From Parvibium lacunae (GTDB lineage Bacteria > Pseudomonadota > Gammaproteobacteria > Burkholderiales > Burkholderiaceae_D): a stretch of 64,000 nt of DNA. Under the pieces are notes generated by a model that made no database searches, was not told the DNA's origin, and worked only from the letters and a program-made list of their open reading frames with translations. Below are positions 26,667-36,596 of this stretch, in pieces. The DNA is taken from the NCBI RefSeq assembly GCF_003335215.1, contig NZ_QPGB01000002.1, positions 248,001 to 312,000 on the forward strand. The letters are read 5' to 3'. A program made the translations under genes and the position numbers. How positions within the stretch are numbered: the stretch's first letter is position 1; each line of letters opens with the position of its first letter.

Positions 26667-27802
26667 TACACAATCGCCAAGTGATCTGAATTATTGGCGA
26701 TATCCCGATCTTGCGCGCCTTTGCTATGGAGTTTGATCGTCAACCGTAAGTCATTGACAGAATCCGCATTGCGCAGGGCATCTTCATAAGAGATCAAGCC
26801 GCTCTCATATAAGTCAAATAGCGCCTGATCAAAGGTTTGCATGCCCAACTCTCGAGATTTCTTCATAATCTCTTTGATTTCATGCACCGCCCCCTTAAAC
26901 ACCAAATCCGAGACCAAAGGCGAATTGAGCATGATTTCTACCGCCGCGCAGCGCCCTTTGCCTTCGCGCATTGGGATCAGACGCTGCGAAATCATCGCAC
27001 GCATGTTCAAGGACATGTCCATCAACAGCTGTTGGCGGCGTTCTTCCGGGAAAAAGTTGATAATCCGATCCAGTGCCTGGTTCGAATTATTGGCATGCAA
27101 GGTGGCCATGCAAAGGTGCCCTGTCTCAGCGAACGCAATCGCATGCTCCATGGTTTCACGATCGCGGATTTCTCCGATCAAAATCACGTCTGGGGCTTGC
27201 CTTAGCGTATTTTTCAGGGCGGCCTCCCAGCTCTCAGTATCGACCCCCACTTCGCGCTGAGTCACAATACAGTTACGGTGCGGGTGAACATATTCGACCG
27301 GGTCTTCGATAGTAATAATATGCCCATAAGAATGTTCATTGCGATAGCCGATCATCGCTGCTAGGGTGGTGGATTTACCCGAACCCGTTGCCCCCACCAT
27401 AATCACCAGCCCGCGCTTGGTCATCACCACGTCTTTGAGCACTTCCGGCAATTTCAAGTCTTCCATTTTTGGAATCGTCGTGGTGATCACCCTCAGGACC
27501 ATCCCCACACGCCCCTGCTGAATGAACGTATTCACCCGAAACCGACCTAGGCCGGCTGGGCTGATGGCGAAATTACACTCTTTATGCTCTTCAAACTCCG
27601 CCGCCTGCTTGTCATTCATAATCGCACGAGCAAGTTCAGCAGTGTGTTGGGCGCTAAGCGGTTGGTTTGACACCGGTGTCAGCTTGCCGTCAATCTTGAA
27701 AGAAGGCGGAAAATCAGCGGTGATAAATAAATCTGAGCCGCGCTTGTTAACCATCAAGCGCAGCAGATCATGCATAAACTTCGAGGCCTGTTCTCTTTCC
27801 AT
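26666..27802 (-). CDS. pilU: Type IV pilus accessory ATPase PilU
   Basis: A 378-residue hexameric ATPase paralogue of PilT that helps pilus retraction. Walker A is GATGSGKST; the Asp box (EIRDRETMEHA) and His box (GHLCMATLHANNS) follow. It lies 45 bases downstream of pilT, the standard order. Compared with PilT it has a longer C-terminus. It acts at the inner-membrane base of the pilus. No pilin or assembly genes are in the window apart from the PilB-like ATPase at 55 kb. Confidence 0.95.
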   Translation of the reverse strand: MEREQASKFMHDLLRLMVNKRGSDLFITADFPPSFKIDGKLTPVSNQPLSAQHTAELARAIMNDKQAAEFEEHKECNFAISPAGLGRFRVNTFIQQGRVGMVLRVITTTIPKMEDLKLPEVLKDVVMTKRGLVIMVGATGSGKSTTLAAMIGYRNEHSYGHIITIEDPVEYVHPHRNCIVTQREVGVDTESWEAALKNTLRQAPDVILIGEIRDRETMEHAIAFAETGHLCMATLHANNSNQALDRIINFFPEERRQQLLMDMSLNMRAMISQRLIPMREGKGRCAAVEIMLNSPLVSDLVFKGAVHEIKEIMKKSRELGMQTFDQALFDLYESGLISYEDALRNADSVNDLRLTIKLHSKGAQDRDIANNSDHLAIV

Positions 27803-27847
27803 TGCCGTCTACCCTTGCTGATTAACACTCATCAATTTTGGCATACC

Positions 27848-28891
27848 TTACACGCTGAAGGTGTCTTTATTCTGCGCCCGCAACTTCGCTTCCTGCAGGG
27901 AGACGACATTACGGCGCACCAAATCCTGCAGACATTGATCCAAGGTTTGCATGCCAAATTGCTGTCCGGTTTGAATCGCGGAATACATTTGTGCGATCTT
28001 GTTTTCTCGAATCAAATTTCGGATTGCTGGCGTACCAATCATAATTTCATGCGCCGCAACGCGCCCATCGCCGGTTTTATTTTTGAGCAGGCTTTGTGAA
28101 ATGACCGCACGCAAGGATTCAGAAAGCATCGAACGAACCATCTCTTTTTCCGCAGCAGGGAAGACATCAACGACCCGGTCAATGGTCTTGGCTGCCGAGC
28201 TGGTATGCAGGGTACCAAACACCAAGTGACCCGTTTCCGCCGCAGTCAGGGCCAGTCGAATGGTTTCCAAATCACGCATTTCACCGACCAGAATGACATC
28301 TGGGTCTTCACGCAAAGCGGATTTCAATGCATTAGCAAACGATTTGGTATGGGGACCGACTTCCCGTTGGTTAATCAGACATTTTTTTGATTCATGCACA
28401 AATTCAATCGGGTCTTCGACCGTCAGAATGTGGCCATACTCCGTTTCATTCACATAATTCACCATCGCGGCAAGGGTGGTCGATTTACCTGACCCGGTTG
28501 GCCCCGTCACGAGCACAATACCGCGTGGATTGAGTGCAATATCCGCAAAAATTTTGGGAGCGTTCAATTCTTCCAATGTCAATACTTTGGAAGGAATCAT
28601 ACGGAACACCGCGCCAGAACCGCGATTTTGTACAAACGCATTGACCCGGAAACGCGATAAGCCTTGAATCTCGAAAGAAAAGTCAACCTCAAGGTGCTCT
28701 TCATAAAATTTGCGCTGGCCGTCGTTCATGATGTCATAGACCATGGCATGGACATCTTTGTGGGCCAAAGGCGGCAGATTAATCCGTCGCACATCGCCAT
28801 GAACCCGAATCATCGGCGGCAACCCCGAGGAGAGATGCAAATCCGAAGCTTTGTTTTTGACGGCAAAAGCCAGTAATTCAGCGACATCCAT
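27848..28891 (-). CDS. pilT: Type IV pilus retraction ATPase PilT
   Basis: A 347-residue AAA-like motor powering pilus disassembly and twitching. Walker A GPTGSGKST, Asp box GEMRDLETI, His box GHLVFGTLHTSSA and the PilT-specific AIRNLIRENK motif near the C-terminus are all visible. Divergent from yggS-proC with only 38 bases between starts, a widespread proteobacterial arrangement; on the minus strand TAGGTAGGG precedes the ATG. Confidence 0.97.
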   Translation of the reverse strand: MDVAELLAFAVKNKASDLHLSSGLPPMIRVHGDVRRINLPPLAHKDVHAMVYDIMNDGQRKFYEEHLEVDFSFEIQGLSRFRVNAFVQNRGSGAVFRMIPSKVLTLEELNAPKIFADIALNPRGIVLVTGPTGSGKSTTLAAMVNYVNETEYGHILTVEDPIEFVHESKKCLINQREVGPHTKSFANALKSALREDPDVILVGEMRDLETIRLALTAAETGHLVFGTLHTSSAAKTIDRVVDVFPAAEKEMVRSMLSESLRAVISQSLLKNKTGDGRVAAHEIMIGTPAIRNLIRENKIAQMYSAIQTGQQFGMQTLDQCLQDLVRRNVVSLQEAKLRAQNKDTFSV

Positions 28892-28929
28892 TTATAATCC
28901 CTACCTAGCGTGGTCTGTGATACCTCATT

Positions 28930-29682
28930 ATGTCTGCCGAACTCAATAACGATCAAGCCCGAATTGCAGCAGTTGTTGCGCGTATCCGGCACGCACAGGC
29001 CGAGCGGACGGCCCAACATCCCCACTGGGTACACCCGGTCCAGCTGCTAGCAGTGAGTAAAACCATGCCTGTGAACGCCATTCTGCGGGTTGCGGCATAC
29101 GGGCAACTGGCCTTTGGTGAAAATTACGTACAAGAAGGCGTAGAAAAAATCCAGCAGATAAAACAGCAAAATCCTACGCTTGCCGCCCAGTTATCCTGGC
29201 ACTTCATTGGCCCTATCCAAAGCAACAAAACACGGCAAATTGCCACGCACTTTGACTGGGTTGAAAGTATTGATCGACTCAAAATCGCTGAACGATTGAG
29301 CGCACAACGCCCGATTGAGTCCCCCCCTCTGAATATATTGCTGCAAGTCAACATCTCCGCCGAAGCTACCAAAAGTGGCTTCGCCCCAGACGAGGTTGCA
29401 GCCGCAGCAGCACAGATTCAGGCCCTGCCGAGGTTGCGTTTACGGGGATTAATGGCGATTCCAGCCCCAGCGCCAAACGGGCAAGCACAAGACGCGCCTC
29501 ATCAGGCAATGCGACGCTTGTTTGACGACCTCGCCGCCCAATACCCCTCTCTGGATACCCTTTCGCTGGGCATGTCTGAAGACTTAGAAGCCGCGATTTT
29601 GGCTGGCTCGACCCAAGTTAGAATCGGCAGCGCCATTTTTGGCCCACGTGCAGCACCTCCCTCTGTCAAGGAAACAACATGA
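28930..29682 (+). CDS. yggS: YggS family PLP homeostasis protein
   Basis: A 250-residue type III-fold PLP-binding protein (PLPBP/PROSC family) that buffers pyridoxal phosphate. The PLP lysine is in LLAVSKTMP; HFIGPIQSNK and LSMGMSEDLEAAI-type motifs (here LSLGMSEDLEAAI) and VRIGSAIFG follow. Standing before proC with a four-base overlap is the conserved context. No strong Shine-Dalgarno. Confidence 0.95.
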   Translation: MSAELNNDQARIAAVVARIRHAQAERTAQHPHWVHPVQLLAVSKTMPVNAILRVAAYGQLAFGENYVQEGVEKIQQIKQQNPTLAAQLSWHFIGPIQSNKTRQIATHFDWVESIDRLKIAERLSAQRPIESPPLNILLQVNISAEATKSGFAPDEVAAAAAQIQALPRLRLRGLMAIPAPAPNGQAQDAPHQAMRRLFDDLAAQYPSLDTLSLGMSEDLEAAILAGSTQVRIGSAIFGPRAAPPSVKETT

Positions 29683-30494
29683 AAATTGGCTTTATCGGTG
29701 GTGGCAATATGGCGAACGCCTTGATTGGCGGTTTGGTCAAACAAATCGATCCCACGCAAATCTGGGTGGTTGAAATCAATGCCGAGGCGCGAGCAAAACT
29801 GGCTGAGCAATATGGTGTACAGACTCAGGCCACCCTTGACCACAATCTGCAAGCCTTGGATGTCGTGGTCCTCGCAGTCAAGCCACAGAGCTTACCGGCT
29901 GTAGCACAGGCATTACAGCCCTATGTCCAGCAAGCACTCATTATCAGCATTGCAGCGGGCATTCGCGCTACCGATCTGAGCCGCTGGCTAGGCGGGCACC
30001 CGCGCATCGTGCGAACCATGCCCAATACACCAGCCTTGATTGGTCTAGGCGTCACCGGCATGGCTGCCTTACCGGCCGTAAACACGGCTGACCGCGCCAG
30101 CGCCACTCAAATTATGCAAGCGGTCGGCCAAACAGTCTGGCTTGAGCAAGAAAGCCAGCTTGATGCGGTAACGGCCCTGTCGGGTAGTGGCCCCGCCTAC
30201 GTATTTTATTTTATGGAAAGTATGCTTGCCGCCGGACAACAAATGGGCCTGAGTGCAGATCAGGCACAGACGCTCGTCATGGGCACGTTTGTGGGGGCGG
30301 CACAACTGGCCGCCCAAGCCAGCGATCCAGTGAGTACCCTACGCGAAAGAGTAACCTCGAAAGGGGGCACCACGGCGGCGGCCCTTGAAGTCCTCGCAGC
30401 ACAACAGGTGAACAACCAGATTCAAAGCGCCCTGGAAGCAGCGCGCTTACGGGCGATGGAATTAGGTGATGAACTGGGGGGCGCGACACCCTAA
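29679..30494 (+). CDS. proC: Pyrroline-5-carboxylate reductase
   Basis: A 271-residue enzyme for the last step of proline synthesis. N-terminal Rossmann motif GFIGGGNMANALIGG, VVLAVKPQ in the middle and the signature SGSGPAYVFYFMESM-like block, followed by VTSKGGTTAAAL. Starts inside the yggS stop (ATGA), so translation is coupled. Length is normal. Confidence 0.97.
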   Translation: MKIGFIGGGNMANALIGGLVKQIDPTQIWVVEINAEARAKLAEQYGVQTQATLDHNLQALDVVVLAVKPQSLPAVAQALQPYVQQALIISIAAGIRATDLSRWLGGHPRIVRTMPNTPALIGLGVTGMAALPAVNTADRASATQIMQAVGQTVWLEQESQLDAVTALSGSGPAYVFYFMESMLAAGQQMGLSADQAQTLVMGTFVGAAQLAAQASDPVSTLRERVTSKGGTTAAALEVLAAQQVNNQIQSALEAARLRAMELGDELGGATP

Positions 30495-30613
30495 TTACAA
30501 TGCGTCTAACGAACACAACCTCAACGCCCGGAGACGGGGGTTACTAACACGCGCTGTCATGTTCCTGTCAGCCTAGTCTGTTGCTATTCGGTCGTTCACT
30601 TAAGAAAGCCCGC

Positions 30614-31354
30614 ATGCTCGCCATATTGACCGACATTCATGCCAACCGCGAAGCGCTGGAAGCCTGTTTAGCCCATGCCAAACGCCACGGGGCCGAACGC
30701 TACGCGTTCCTGGGCGATTTCGTTGGCTATGGTGCAGATCCAAGCTGGGTCATTGATACCTTGCAGGCGTTCGCTGCGCAGGGGGCAATTCTGGTGATGG
30801 GTAATCATGATCAGGCAGTCTTTCAAGCTACTCGCGACAACATGCATCCGAATGCCGCCAAAGTGGTGGAATGGACCAAAGCCCAACTCACCCCAGAACA
30901 GACTGCTTTTCTGCAAGCGTTGCCCTTAACGCACGAAGAAGACGATATATTGTTTGTACATGCCAATGCCTGGCAGCCTAGTGGCTGGGGGTACATCGAT
31001 GGCTGCATGGAAGCGGGCCGCAGTCTCCGTGCAACACGTTGCGCGCTGACTTTTTGCGGTCATATGCATCAACCCATGCTCTATCATGCAGCGATTAATG
31101 GCCAAGTCGCTGCTTTTCAGCCTGTCGCAGGGACCAGCATTCGCCTGAGTAACCGCCGCCGTTGGCTGTGTATTCCTGGTGCAGTTGGACAACCCCGAGA
31201 TGGTAACCCCGCTGCTTGCTATGCCCTTTACGACCCCCTCGAGATGGTCTTAACTACCCACCGAGTCGCCTATGACCATGCCACTGCAGCGCAAAAAATT
31301 CTCGCCGCTGGCTTACCCGCCTTCCTGGCTGACAGACTGAGCCGCGGAGACTGA
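30614..31354 (+). CDS. Calcineurin-like metallophosphoesterase
   Basis: About 246 residues with all metallophosphatase motifs: TDIHANREAL (Asp-x-His), FLGDFVGYG, MGNHDQA, a His in FVHAN and CGHMHQP. It resembles bacterial PrpA/PrpE-like protein phosphatases or diadenosine tetraphosphatases; the substrate is not known. ATG at 30614 chosen over an upstream TTG. One base separates its stop from the start of the kinase-USP gene, suggesting a kinase-phosphatase pair acting on shared targets (inference). Confidence 0.85.
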   Translation: MLAILTDIHANREALEACLAHAKRHGAERYAFLGDFVGYGADPSWVIDTLQAFAAQGAILVMGNHDQAVFQATRDNMHPNAAKVVEWTKAQLTPEQTAFLQALPLTHEEDDILFVHANAWQPSGWGYIDGCMEAGRSLRATRCALTFCGHMHQPMLYHAAINGQVAAFQPVAGTSIRLSNRRRWLCIPGAVGQPRDGNPAACYALYDPLEMVLTTHRVAYDHATAAQKILAAGLPAFLADRLSRGD

Positions 31355-31355
31355 G

Positions 31356-32786
31356 ATGCAAAAACTCCAACCCGGGATGATGATTGACGGCTTTCGTGTT
31401 GAAGAAAAATGCCATCGCGGTGGCATGGCGACGCTCTGGCGGGTTACCGACTGTCGGATAACGCCCGTGGCTGGCGACTTGATCATGAAAGTGCCGTATC
31501 TGGCTGACCCGAGCGACCCGACTGCGATTGTGAGCTTTGAAGTCGAACAAATGATTTTGCCCACACTGCATGGGCCCCATGTGCCGCGCTATATCGCCGC
31601 AGGCGATTTTGATACACAACCCTACATCGTGATGGAACGGATCCAGGGCGAGTCACTGCGGCAGCGTTTTGAGCAGGCGCCGCTTGATCCAGCCGAGGTT
31701 GTACAAATCGGTATCCGGGTCGCCCACGCCCTGCATGCCCTGCATTTACAGCATGTTGTCCACCTCGATATCAAACCAAGCAATATCTTGTTTCGTGCCG
31801 ACGGGACTGCCGTTTTGGTTGATTATGGGTTAGCGCGGCATGATCACCTACCTGATTTACTCGCCGAAGAGTTTCGCTTGCCGATGGGCACGGGCCCCTA
31901 CATTGCCCCCGAACAGGTACTCGGCATTCGCCATGACCCACGCAGTGACCAATTTGCACTGGGGGTACTGCTCTACCATTTGCTCACCGGGCAACGGCCC
32001 TTTGGTTTTCCCACCCGGATTCATGGCCTCAAGCAACGACTCTGGCGTGACCCGATTCCCCCGCGCCAGCACAACCCTCACTGCCCACCGTGGTTGCAAG
32101 AAATTCTTTTACGCTGCTTGGCCGTTAACCCCGCGCAGCGCTATGGCAGTGCAGCCCAGCTTGCCCTGGCCTTGCAAAATCCTGAGCAAGTCACACTCAC
32201 GGCGCTAGCTCATAAACAGCACCGAGATAACTGGTGGCAAGTGAACCAACGCCGCTGGCAAGGGCGCTGGCAGCGGTTATTTGATCAACTAGAACCACCC
32301 CAGGCGCCAGACGGCCAAGCGCCCGGCGCCAGCACTCACCTCAGCGCAGCACCGATTATTCTGGTTGCGGTTGATCTATCCCAAGAGTGGCGAGAGCTCG
32401 CCATCGCCTTACGCCTTGCCGTCAATCGCGTTTTCAGTGCCGCGCCGCACGCCCGCCTGGCCTGTGTGAGTGTCTTAAAAACCCAGCGTCTTGGGCTGGA
32501 ATTAGGCACCGATGCCGAGGGCAATAATCGGCATGTCAAACGGTTGGTAGAACTCAAACATTGGGCAAGAGAATGCGCCATTCCTGCTGAACAAATGACG
32601 TTTCATGTGCTTGAAGGCAGTGACCCTGCCAGGGTGATTCTTGACTATGCGAACAACAATCAAGTTGATCACATTGTGCTTGGCGCCCGCGGGAACCATG
32701 CTTTACGTCGGCATTTGGGCAGTGTGTCAGCCCAGGTGGTTGCTGAAGCGAGCTGCACGGTCACCGTAGTGAAAAATCCGACCTGA
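31356..32786 (+). CDS. Ser/Thr protein kinase fused to universal stress protein domain
   Basis: A 476-residue soluble fusion. Residues about 12-270 form a Hanks-type kinase: Lys45 (IMKV), catalytic HLDIKPSN (Asp138, Asn143), DYG instead of DFG (Asp156) and APE at 184-186; the glycine loop is reduced to HRGGMAT. Residues about 330-476 are a UspA-like domain ending with the nucleotide motif GARGNHALRRHLGSVSAQV. No membrane helix or PASTA repeats. RefSeq-type annotations of such fusions exist in betaproteobacteria, but function is largely unstudied. It is directly preceded by a metallophosphoesterase gene. Confidence 0.9.
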   Translation: MQKLQPGMMIDGFRVEEKCHRGGMATLWRVTDCRITPVAGDLIMKVPYLADPSDPTAIVSFEVEQMILPTLHGPHVPRYIAAGDFDTQPYIVMERIQGESLRQRFEQAPLDPAEVVQIGIRVAHALHALHLQHVVHLDIKPSNILFRADGTAVLVDYGLARHDHLPDLLAEEFRLPMGTGPYIAPEQVLGIRHDPRSDQFALGVLLYHLLTGQRPFGFPTRIHGLKQRLWRDPIPPRQHNPHCPPWLQEILLRCLAVNPAQRYGSAAQLALALQNPEQVTLTALAHKQHRDNWWQVNQRRWQGRWQRLFDQLEPPQAPDGQAPGASTHLSAAPIILVAVDLSQEWRELAIALRLAVNRVFSAAPHARLACVSVLKTQRLGLELGTDAEGNNRHVKRLVELKHWARECAIPAEQMTFHVLEGSDPARVILDYANNNQVDHIVLGARGNHALRRHLGSVSAQVVAEASCTVTVVKNPT

Positions 32787-32827
32787 GCAGACCCTCACAC
32801 AGCGATACATCACACAGCAATCTTGTA

Positions 32828-33676
32828 CTACGCGTAATCTAATGCCAACCCGATCCAAATCGCGGCACCCCACCAATTATTGTGGCGAAACGCCCGGAAA
32901 CACTGGCTCGGCTCGCGCTGACGAATCAGCGTATAGTGATAGAGCGATAAGGCGGCGCTGACGGCCAAACCGGCATAGAAAAATGAACCACGCCCATGAC
33001 GCAGCCCCACCCATGCCAGCAACCCTAAAGCCGCCGCATAGCAGCCCATAATCGCTAACACGTCATACCGACCAAAGGTAATCGCGGCCGTTTTAATACC
33101 TAACTTCAAATCATCAGCCCGGTCTACCATTGCATACTCGGTGTCATACGCTAGCGCCCAAAACACATTAGCCAACATGAGCCACCAAGCATCCACGGGC
33201 AGTTGCTGCTGTACAGCGGCATACGCCATGGGAATACCAAAGCCGAAGGCAATCCCCAAATATCCTTGCGGTAAGGCAAAAAAACGTTTGGTAAAAGGGT
33301 AACTGGCCGCCAAAAATAAGGCGATCACCGCCAAGCCCCAAACCATCGGGGCAAGGGGCAAAATTAATAAAAATGCACAGAGACTGAGGCTCAGCGCCAG
33401 CATCAGCGCCTGCCGCACTGAAATCCGTCCGGTCGTGACAGGCCGCTGCTGGGTACGTTGTACATAGCGATCGAAATGACGATCAGCAACATCATTCACC
33501 GCACACCCTGCAGAGCGCATCAAGATTGTGCCCAAGATAAAAATCGCCAAGATCATCACTGGCGGCCAACCCGCTGCGGCAAACCATAAGCCCCATAAGG
33601 TTGGCCACAGCAATAGCAAAATGCCAATCGGCTTATCGAGCCGGATCAGCGCACAATAATCTCGGAAATGGGCCAT
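32828..33676 (-). CDS. ubiA: 4-hydroxybenzoate octaprenyltransferase UbiA
   Basis: A membrane prenyltransferase of ubiquinone synthesis, about 282 residues and eight or nine helices. Both Asp-rich Mg/prenyl-diphosphate motifs are present: [15 protein letters not shown] and [22 protein letters not shown] at 33676 ([18 protein letters not shown]) is preferred to an upstream TTG; neither has a good Shine-Dalgarno. It is convergent with the kinase-USP gene, with only 41 bases between. Confidence 0.95.
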   Translation of the reverse strand: MAHFRDYCALIRLDKPIGILLLLWPTLWGLWFAAAGWPPVMILAIFILGTILMRSAGCAVNDVADRHFDRYVQRTQQRPVTTGRISVRQALMLALSLSLCAFLLILPLAPMVWGLAVIALFLAASYPFTKRFFALPQGYLGIAFGFGIPMAYAAVQQQLPVDAWWLMLANVFWALAYDTEYAMVDRADDLKLGIKTAAITFGRYDVLAIMGCYAAALGLLAWVGLRHGRGSFFYAGLAVSAALSLYHYTLIRQREPSQCFRAFRHNNWWGAAIWIGLALDYA

Positions 33677-33698
33677 AGGTTGGGTGCGGGTCAATCTG

Positions 33699-33747
33699 AA
33701 AAATCGGCCGAGAACCTACTGCCATCCATGCCGGCAAGCTCTCGGCC
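33699..33747 (-). terminator. Rho-independent terminator of dps
   Basis: Arms GGCCGAGA (33706-33713) and TCTCGGCC (33740-33747) with a 26-base loop, then ATTTTT on the minus strand. It lies 15 bases after the dps stop and isolates ubiA from the upstream operon. The large loop makes the call less certain. Confidence 0.6.
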
Positions 33748-33761
33748 TGAGGGTTGAAGCC

Positions 33762-34304
33762 TTACGCCAACAAACTACGTAACATCCAGGCATTTTTTTC
33801 ATGAATCTGCATACGCTGGGTGAGCAGATCAGCAGTCGGTTCATCACTCGCTTGATCAACGGCTGGGAAAATAGCCCGGGCGGTGCGCACGACAGCTTCT
33901 TGGCCAGCGACCAGTTGTCGAATCATTTCTTCGGCACTGGGTACGCCTTGCGCTTCGGGAATTTGGGTTAATTGCGCAAATGCCGCATAGCTACCGGGCG
34001 CTGGAAAACCTAACGCGCGAATCCGCTCGGCAATCGCATCAACCGCCAGCGCCAGCTCAGTATATTGCTGTTCAAACATCAGATGCAGGGTGTTAAACAT
34101 CGGCCCGGTGACGTTCCAATGAAAGTTATGTGTTTTCAGGTAAAGGGTATAGGTGTCTGCCAAGAGATGGGCCAAACCATCGGCAATCTGTTCACGGTCA
34201 GCCGCACTGATACCAATCTGAATCGCGTCGCTAGCACTCACAGCGGTCGTCTTAGGTTTACTTTTGGTCGCCGCTTTACTGCTTTTTGCGCTTACTTTAG
34301 CCAT
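33762..34304 (-). CDS. dps: Dps family DNA-binding ferritin-like protein
   Basis: A 180-residue mini-ferritin that stores iron with peroxide and protects DNA. The inter-subunit ferroxidase signature is [13 protein letters not shown] (His62) with His74 and Glu78 in LHLMFEQQ. A Lys/Ser/Ala-rich N-terminal tail (about 25 residues) probably binds DNA, as in E. coli Dps. It sits 19 bases behind a CoA-transferase gene in the dnaX-recR direction, with GGAG before its ATG and its own terminator; stress regulation, if any, would need a promoter inside the upstream gene. Confidence 0.94.
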   Translation of the reverse strand: MAKVSAKSSKAATKSKPKTTAVSASDAIQIGISAADREQIADGLAHLLADTYTLYLKTHNFHWNVTGPMFNTLHLMFEQQYTELALAVDAIAERIRALGFPAPGSYAAFAQLTQIPEAQGVPSAEEMIRQLVAGQEAVVRTARAIFPAVDQASDEPTADLLTQRMQIHEKNAWMLRSLLA

Positions 34305-34323
34305 GGGCTTTCTCCTTGATTGA

Positions 34324-35583
34324 TTAAATGACGCCTTGCTCGCGCAAGTGTTCGATCTGCGCTGGGGTGTACCCCAAGCGGGTTAAAACGGCGGTCGTGT
34401 GTTCCCCCAGATTGGGGCCGAGCCAACGTGTCGCCCCCGGGGTTTGCGAGAGTTTGGGCGTGATGCCAGGCAAAGTGATGGGGGTCCCATCGGCGAGCTG
34501 GTGTGATTCAAGCATCTGGCGCGCGGCAAACTGGGGGTCTTGAAACATATCGGCAACACTATATATTTGGCTAGCGGGAACCTCGGCGGCTTGCAAGGCA
34601 GTAAGGGCACTAGCGCGATCTTGTTGCGCGCACCACGTGGCAATCGCTGTGTCAATCTGTTCTGTTTGCAAGACACGACCATCATTCGTCTGCAAGGCCG
34701 GGTCTCCAGCTAAATCTGGTCGCCCGATCACCAGCATCAGGCGTTTAAAAATGGCATCGCCATTCCCGCCGATAACAATACTTTGGCCATCGGCACAGGC
34801 ATAGGTATTTGAAGGCACAATCCCGGGCAAGGAAGCCCCGGTCCGTTCGCGAATCGCGCCATGCACGGCATACTCAGGAACCAGACTTTCCATCATATTG
34901 AACACCGATTCATAGAGCGCGACATCAACTACCTGCCCCTCGCCTTTGGGGTTGGCGGGGCTGCGCGTTTTATCGCGATGATGCAACGCCATTAAGGCCC
35001 CCATTACCGCGTGTAAAGAGCTGATGGAATCCCCAATCGACACCCCAACTCGAACCGGGGGACGATCAGGGTAACCGGTGACATAGCGCAAGCCGCCCAT
35101 CGATTCACCAATCGCACCAAACCCAGGGCGATCTTGATAAGGGCCGGTCTGCCCAAAACCCGATATTCTGACAAGAATCAGCCCCGGATTGCGGGCGCGT
35201 AGCTCGGCTTCCCCCAGCCCCAGTTTCTCTATAGTGCCGGGCCGAAAGTTTTCGATCACGATATCGGCTTCCTCAACCAACGCCAGGGCGATCCGCTGTC
35301 CCTCAGGGTGTTTCAGATTAAGCGCGAGAGAGTGTTTATTGCGCGCCTGCACGGCCCACCACAAGGAGGTGCCATTATGCAAATGGCGCCAGGTCCGCAG
35401 GGGGTCACCCCCCTGTCCCTCGGCATTAGCTGGGCTTTCGATTTTGATCACCTCAGCGCCAAACTCGGCAAGCAGACGCGCGGCAAAGGGGCCCGCGATC
35501 AGGGTTCCCAATTCCAATACTTTTAAGCCCGCCAGGGGGCCAGCAGGCGGCTGAGATTGTGCGGGGGTAATCGTCTCGGCCAT
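34324..35583 (-). CDS. CaiB/BaiF family CoA-transferase
   Basis: A 419-residue class III CoA-transferase. The N-terminal [31 protein letters not shown]-type region (residues about 19-50) and [37 protein letters not shown] blocks are characteristic; the Asp that forms the acyl intermediate would be in this last region. Substrate (formate, succinate, itaconate or carnitine type) cannot be assigned. Its start overlaps the recR stop by one base, so it is in the recR operon. Confidence 0.9.
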   Translation of the reverse strand: MAETITPAQSQPPAGPLAGLKVLELGTLIAGPFAARLLAEFGAEVIKIESPANAEGQGGDPLRTWRHLHNGTSLWWAVQARNKHSLALNLKHPEGQRIALALVEEADIVIENFRPGTIEKLGLGEAELRARNPGLILVRISGFGQTGPYQDRPGFGAIGESMGGLRYVTGYPDRPPVRVGVSIGDSISSLHAVMGALMALHHRDKTRSPANPKGEGQVVDVALYESVFNMMESLVPEYAVHGAIRERTGASLPGIVPSNTYACADGQSIVIGGNGDAIFKRLMLVIGRPDLAGDPALQTNDGRVLQTEQIDTAIATWCAQQDRASALTALQAAEVPASQIYSVADMFQDPQFAARQMLESHQLADGTPITLPGITPKLSQTPGATRWLGPNLGEHTTAVLTRLGYTPAQIEHLREQGVI

Positions 35584-36203
35584 TACACCTCCCGTCGATC
35601 CAGCAAGGCATGCGCAATGGTGCCCGCGTCGGTATATTCGAGCTCACCGCCCGCCGGTACGCCACGCGCAATACGGCTTACGCGCAAACCCCGCGCCCGC
35701 AAAATCTGGCCAATATAGTGCGCGGTAGCATCGCCTTCGTGGGTAAAGTTAGTGGCCAAAATCACTTCTTCGACATCACCATTGGTCGCCCGTTGAATCA
35801 ACTTATCGAGACCAATTTCTTTCGGTCCAATCCCATCCAAGGGGCTCAAGCGCCCCATCAAGACAAAATATAAACCACTGTATGTCCCACTTTGCTCAAT
35901 CATGAGCTGGTCGGCAGGCGTCTCCACCACACACAACTGAGCTGGATCGCGCAGCGGGCTGCGACAAGTCGCACAAATGGTTTCTTCGGTAAAGGTATGG
36001 CAGTGTTCACAATGCTGAATCGTTGCCGTCGCTTGCAACAGGGCATGACCCAATCGCTCAGCACCACCGCGGTTGTATTGCATGAGATGAAATGCCATGC
36101 GCTGGGCCGATTTCGGCCCAACTCCCGGAAGCGCCCGTAACGCATCGACCAGCGAGTCAAGCGTGGGGATATCGTTTTGGGTATTGACGCTACGAGCCGT
36201 CAT
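35583..36203 (-). CDS. recR: Recombination protein RecR
   Basis: A 206-residue protein of the RecFOR pathway that loads RecA at gaps. It has the helix-hairpin-helix [19 protein letters not shown], the four-Cys zinc motif (CEHC ... CATC) and a Toprim domain ([14 protein letters not shown]). The order dnaX-ybaB-recR is conserved widely. Confidence 0.97.
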   Translation of the reverse strand: MTARSVNTQNDIPTLDSLVDALRALPGVGPKSAQRMAFHLMQYNRGGAERLGHALLQATATIQHCEHCHTFTEETICATCRSPLRDPAQLCVVETPADQLMIEQSGTYSGLYFVLMGRLSPLDGIGPKEIGLDKLIQRATNGDVEEVILATNFTHEGDATAHYIGQILRARGLRVSRIARGVPAGGELEYTDAGTIAHALLDRREV

Positions 36204-36224
36204 GGCAAACGATGACTGGCCTAC

Positions 36225-36554
36225 TTAGAAAGGAAATTTCATGCCGGGGGGCAGTGGCATACCAGCGGTAATTCCCGCCATTTTTTCTTTTTCGGTTTCC
36301 TGGGCGCGCCGCAACGCATCATTGAAGGCAGCGGCAATCAAATCTTCGAGCATGTCTTTATCATCTGCCAATAAACTGGGATCAAGACTGACGCGACGGA
36401 CTTCTTTGGCACAGGTCATGGTGATTTTGACCATCCCAGCGCCCGCCTGCCCTTCTACCTCAATCAGTGCCAAGCCTTCCTGTGCTTTCTTCAGGTTGTC
36501 TTGCATTTGCTGGGCTTGTTTCATTAAACCGGCTAATTGACCTTTATTAAACAT
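36225..36554 (-). CDS. ybaB: YbaB/EbfC family nucleoid-associated protein
   Basis: A 109-residue small DNA-binding protein: N-terminal helix with [20 protein letters not shown], central beta strands ([20 protein letters not shown]), C-terminal helix and a Pro/Gly-rich end. Located between dnaX and recR as in most bacteria; AAGGA precedes the ATG. Confidence 0.96.
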   Translation of the reverse strand: MFNKGQLAGLMKQAQQMQDNLKKAQEGLALIEVEGQAGAGMVKITMTCAKEVRRVSLDPSLLADDKDMLEDLIAAAFNDALRRAQETEKEKMAGITAGMPLPPGMKFPF

Positions 36555-36596
36555 GGTTTTCCTTTCTGGGAGAAATTATTACGCGTGTTGACTCGA

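Noticed and set aside
28893-28898. TATAAT between pilT and yggS
   Set aside because: No -35 at 16-18 bases on the plus strand; too weak to call.
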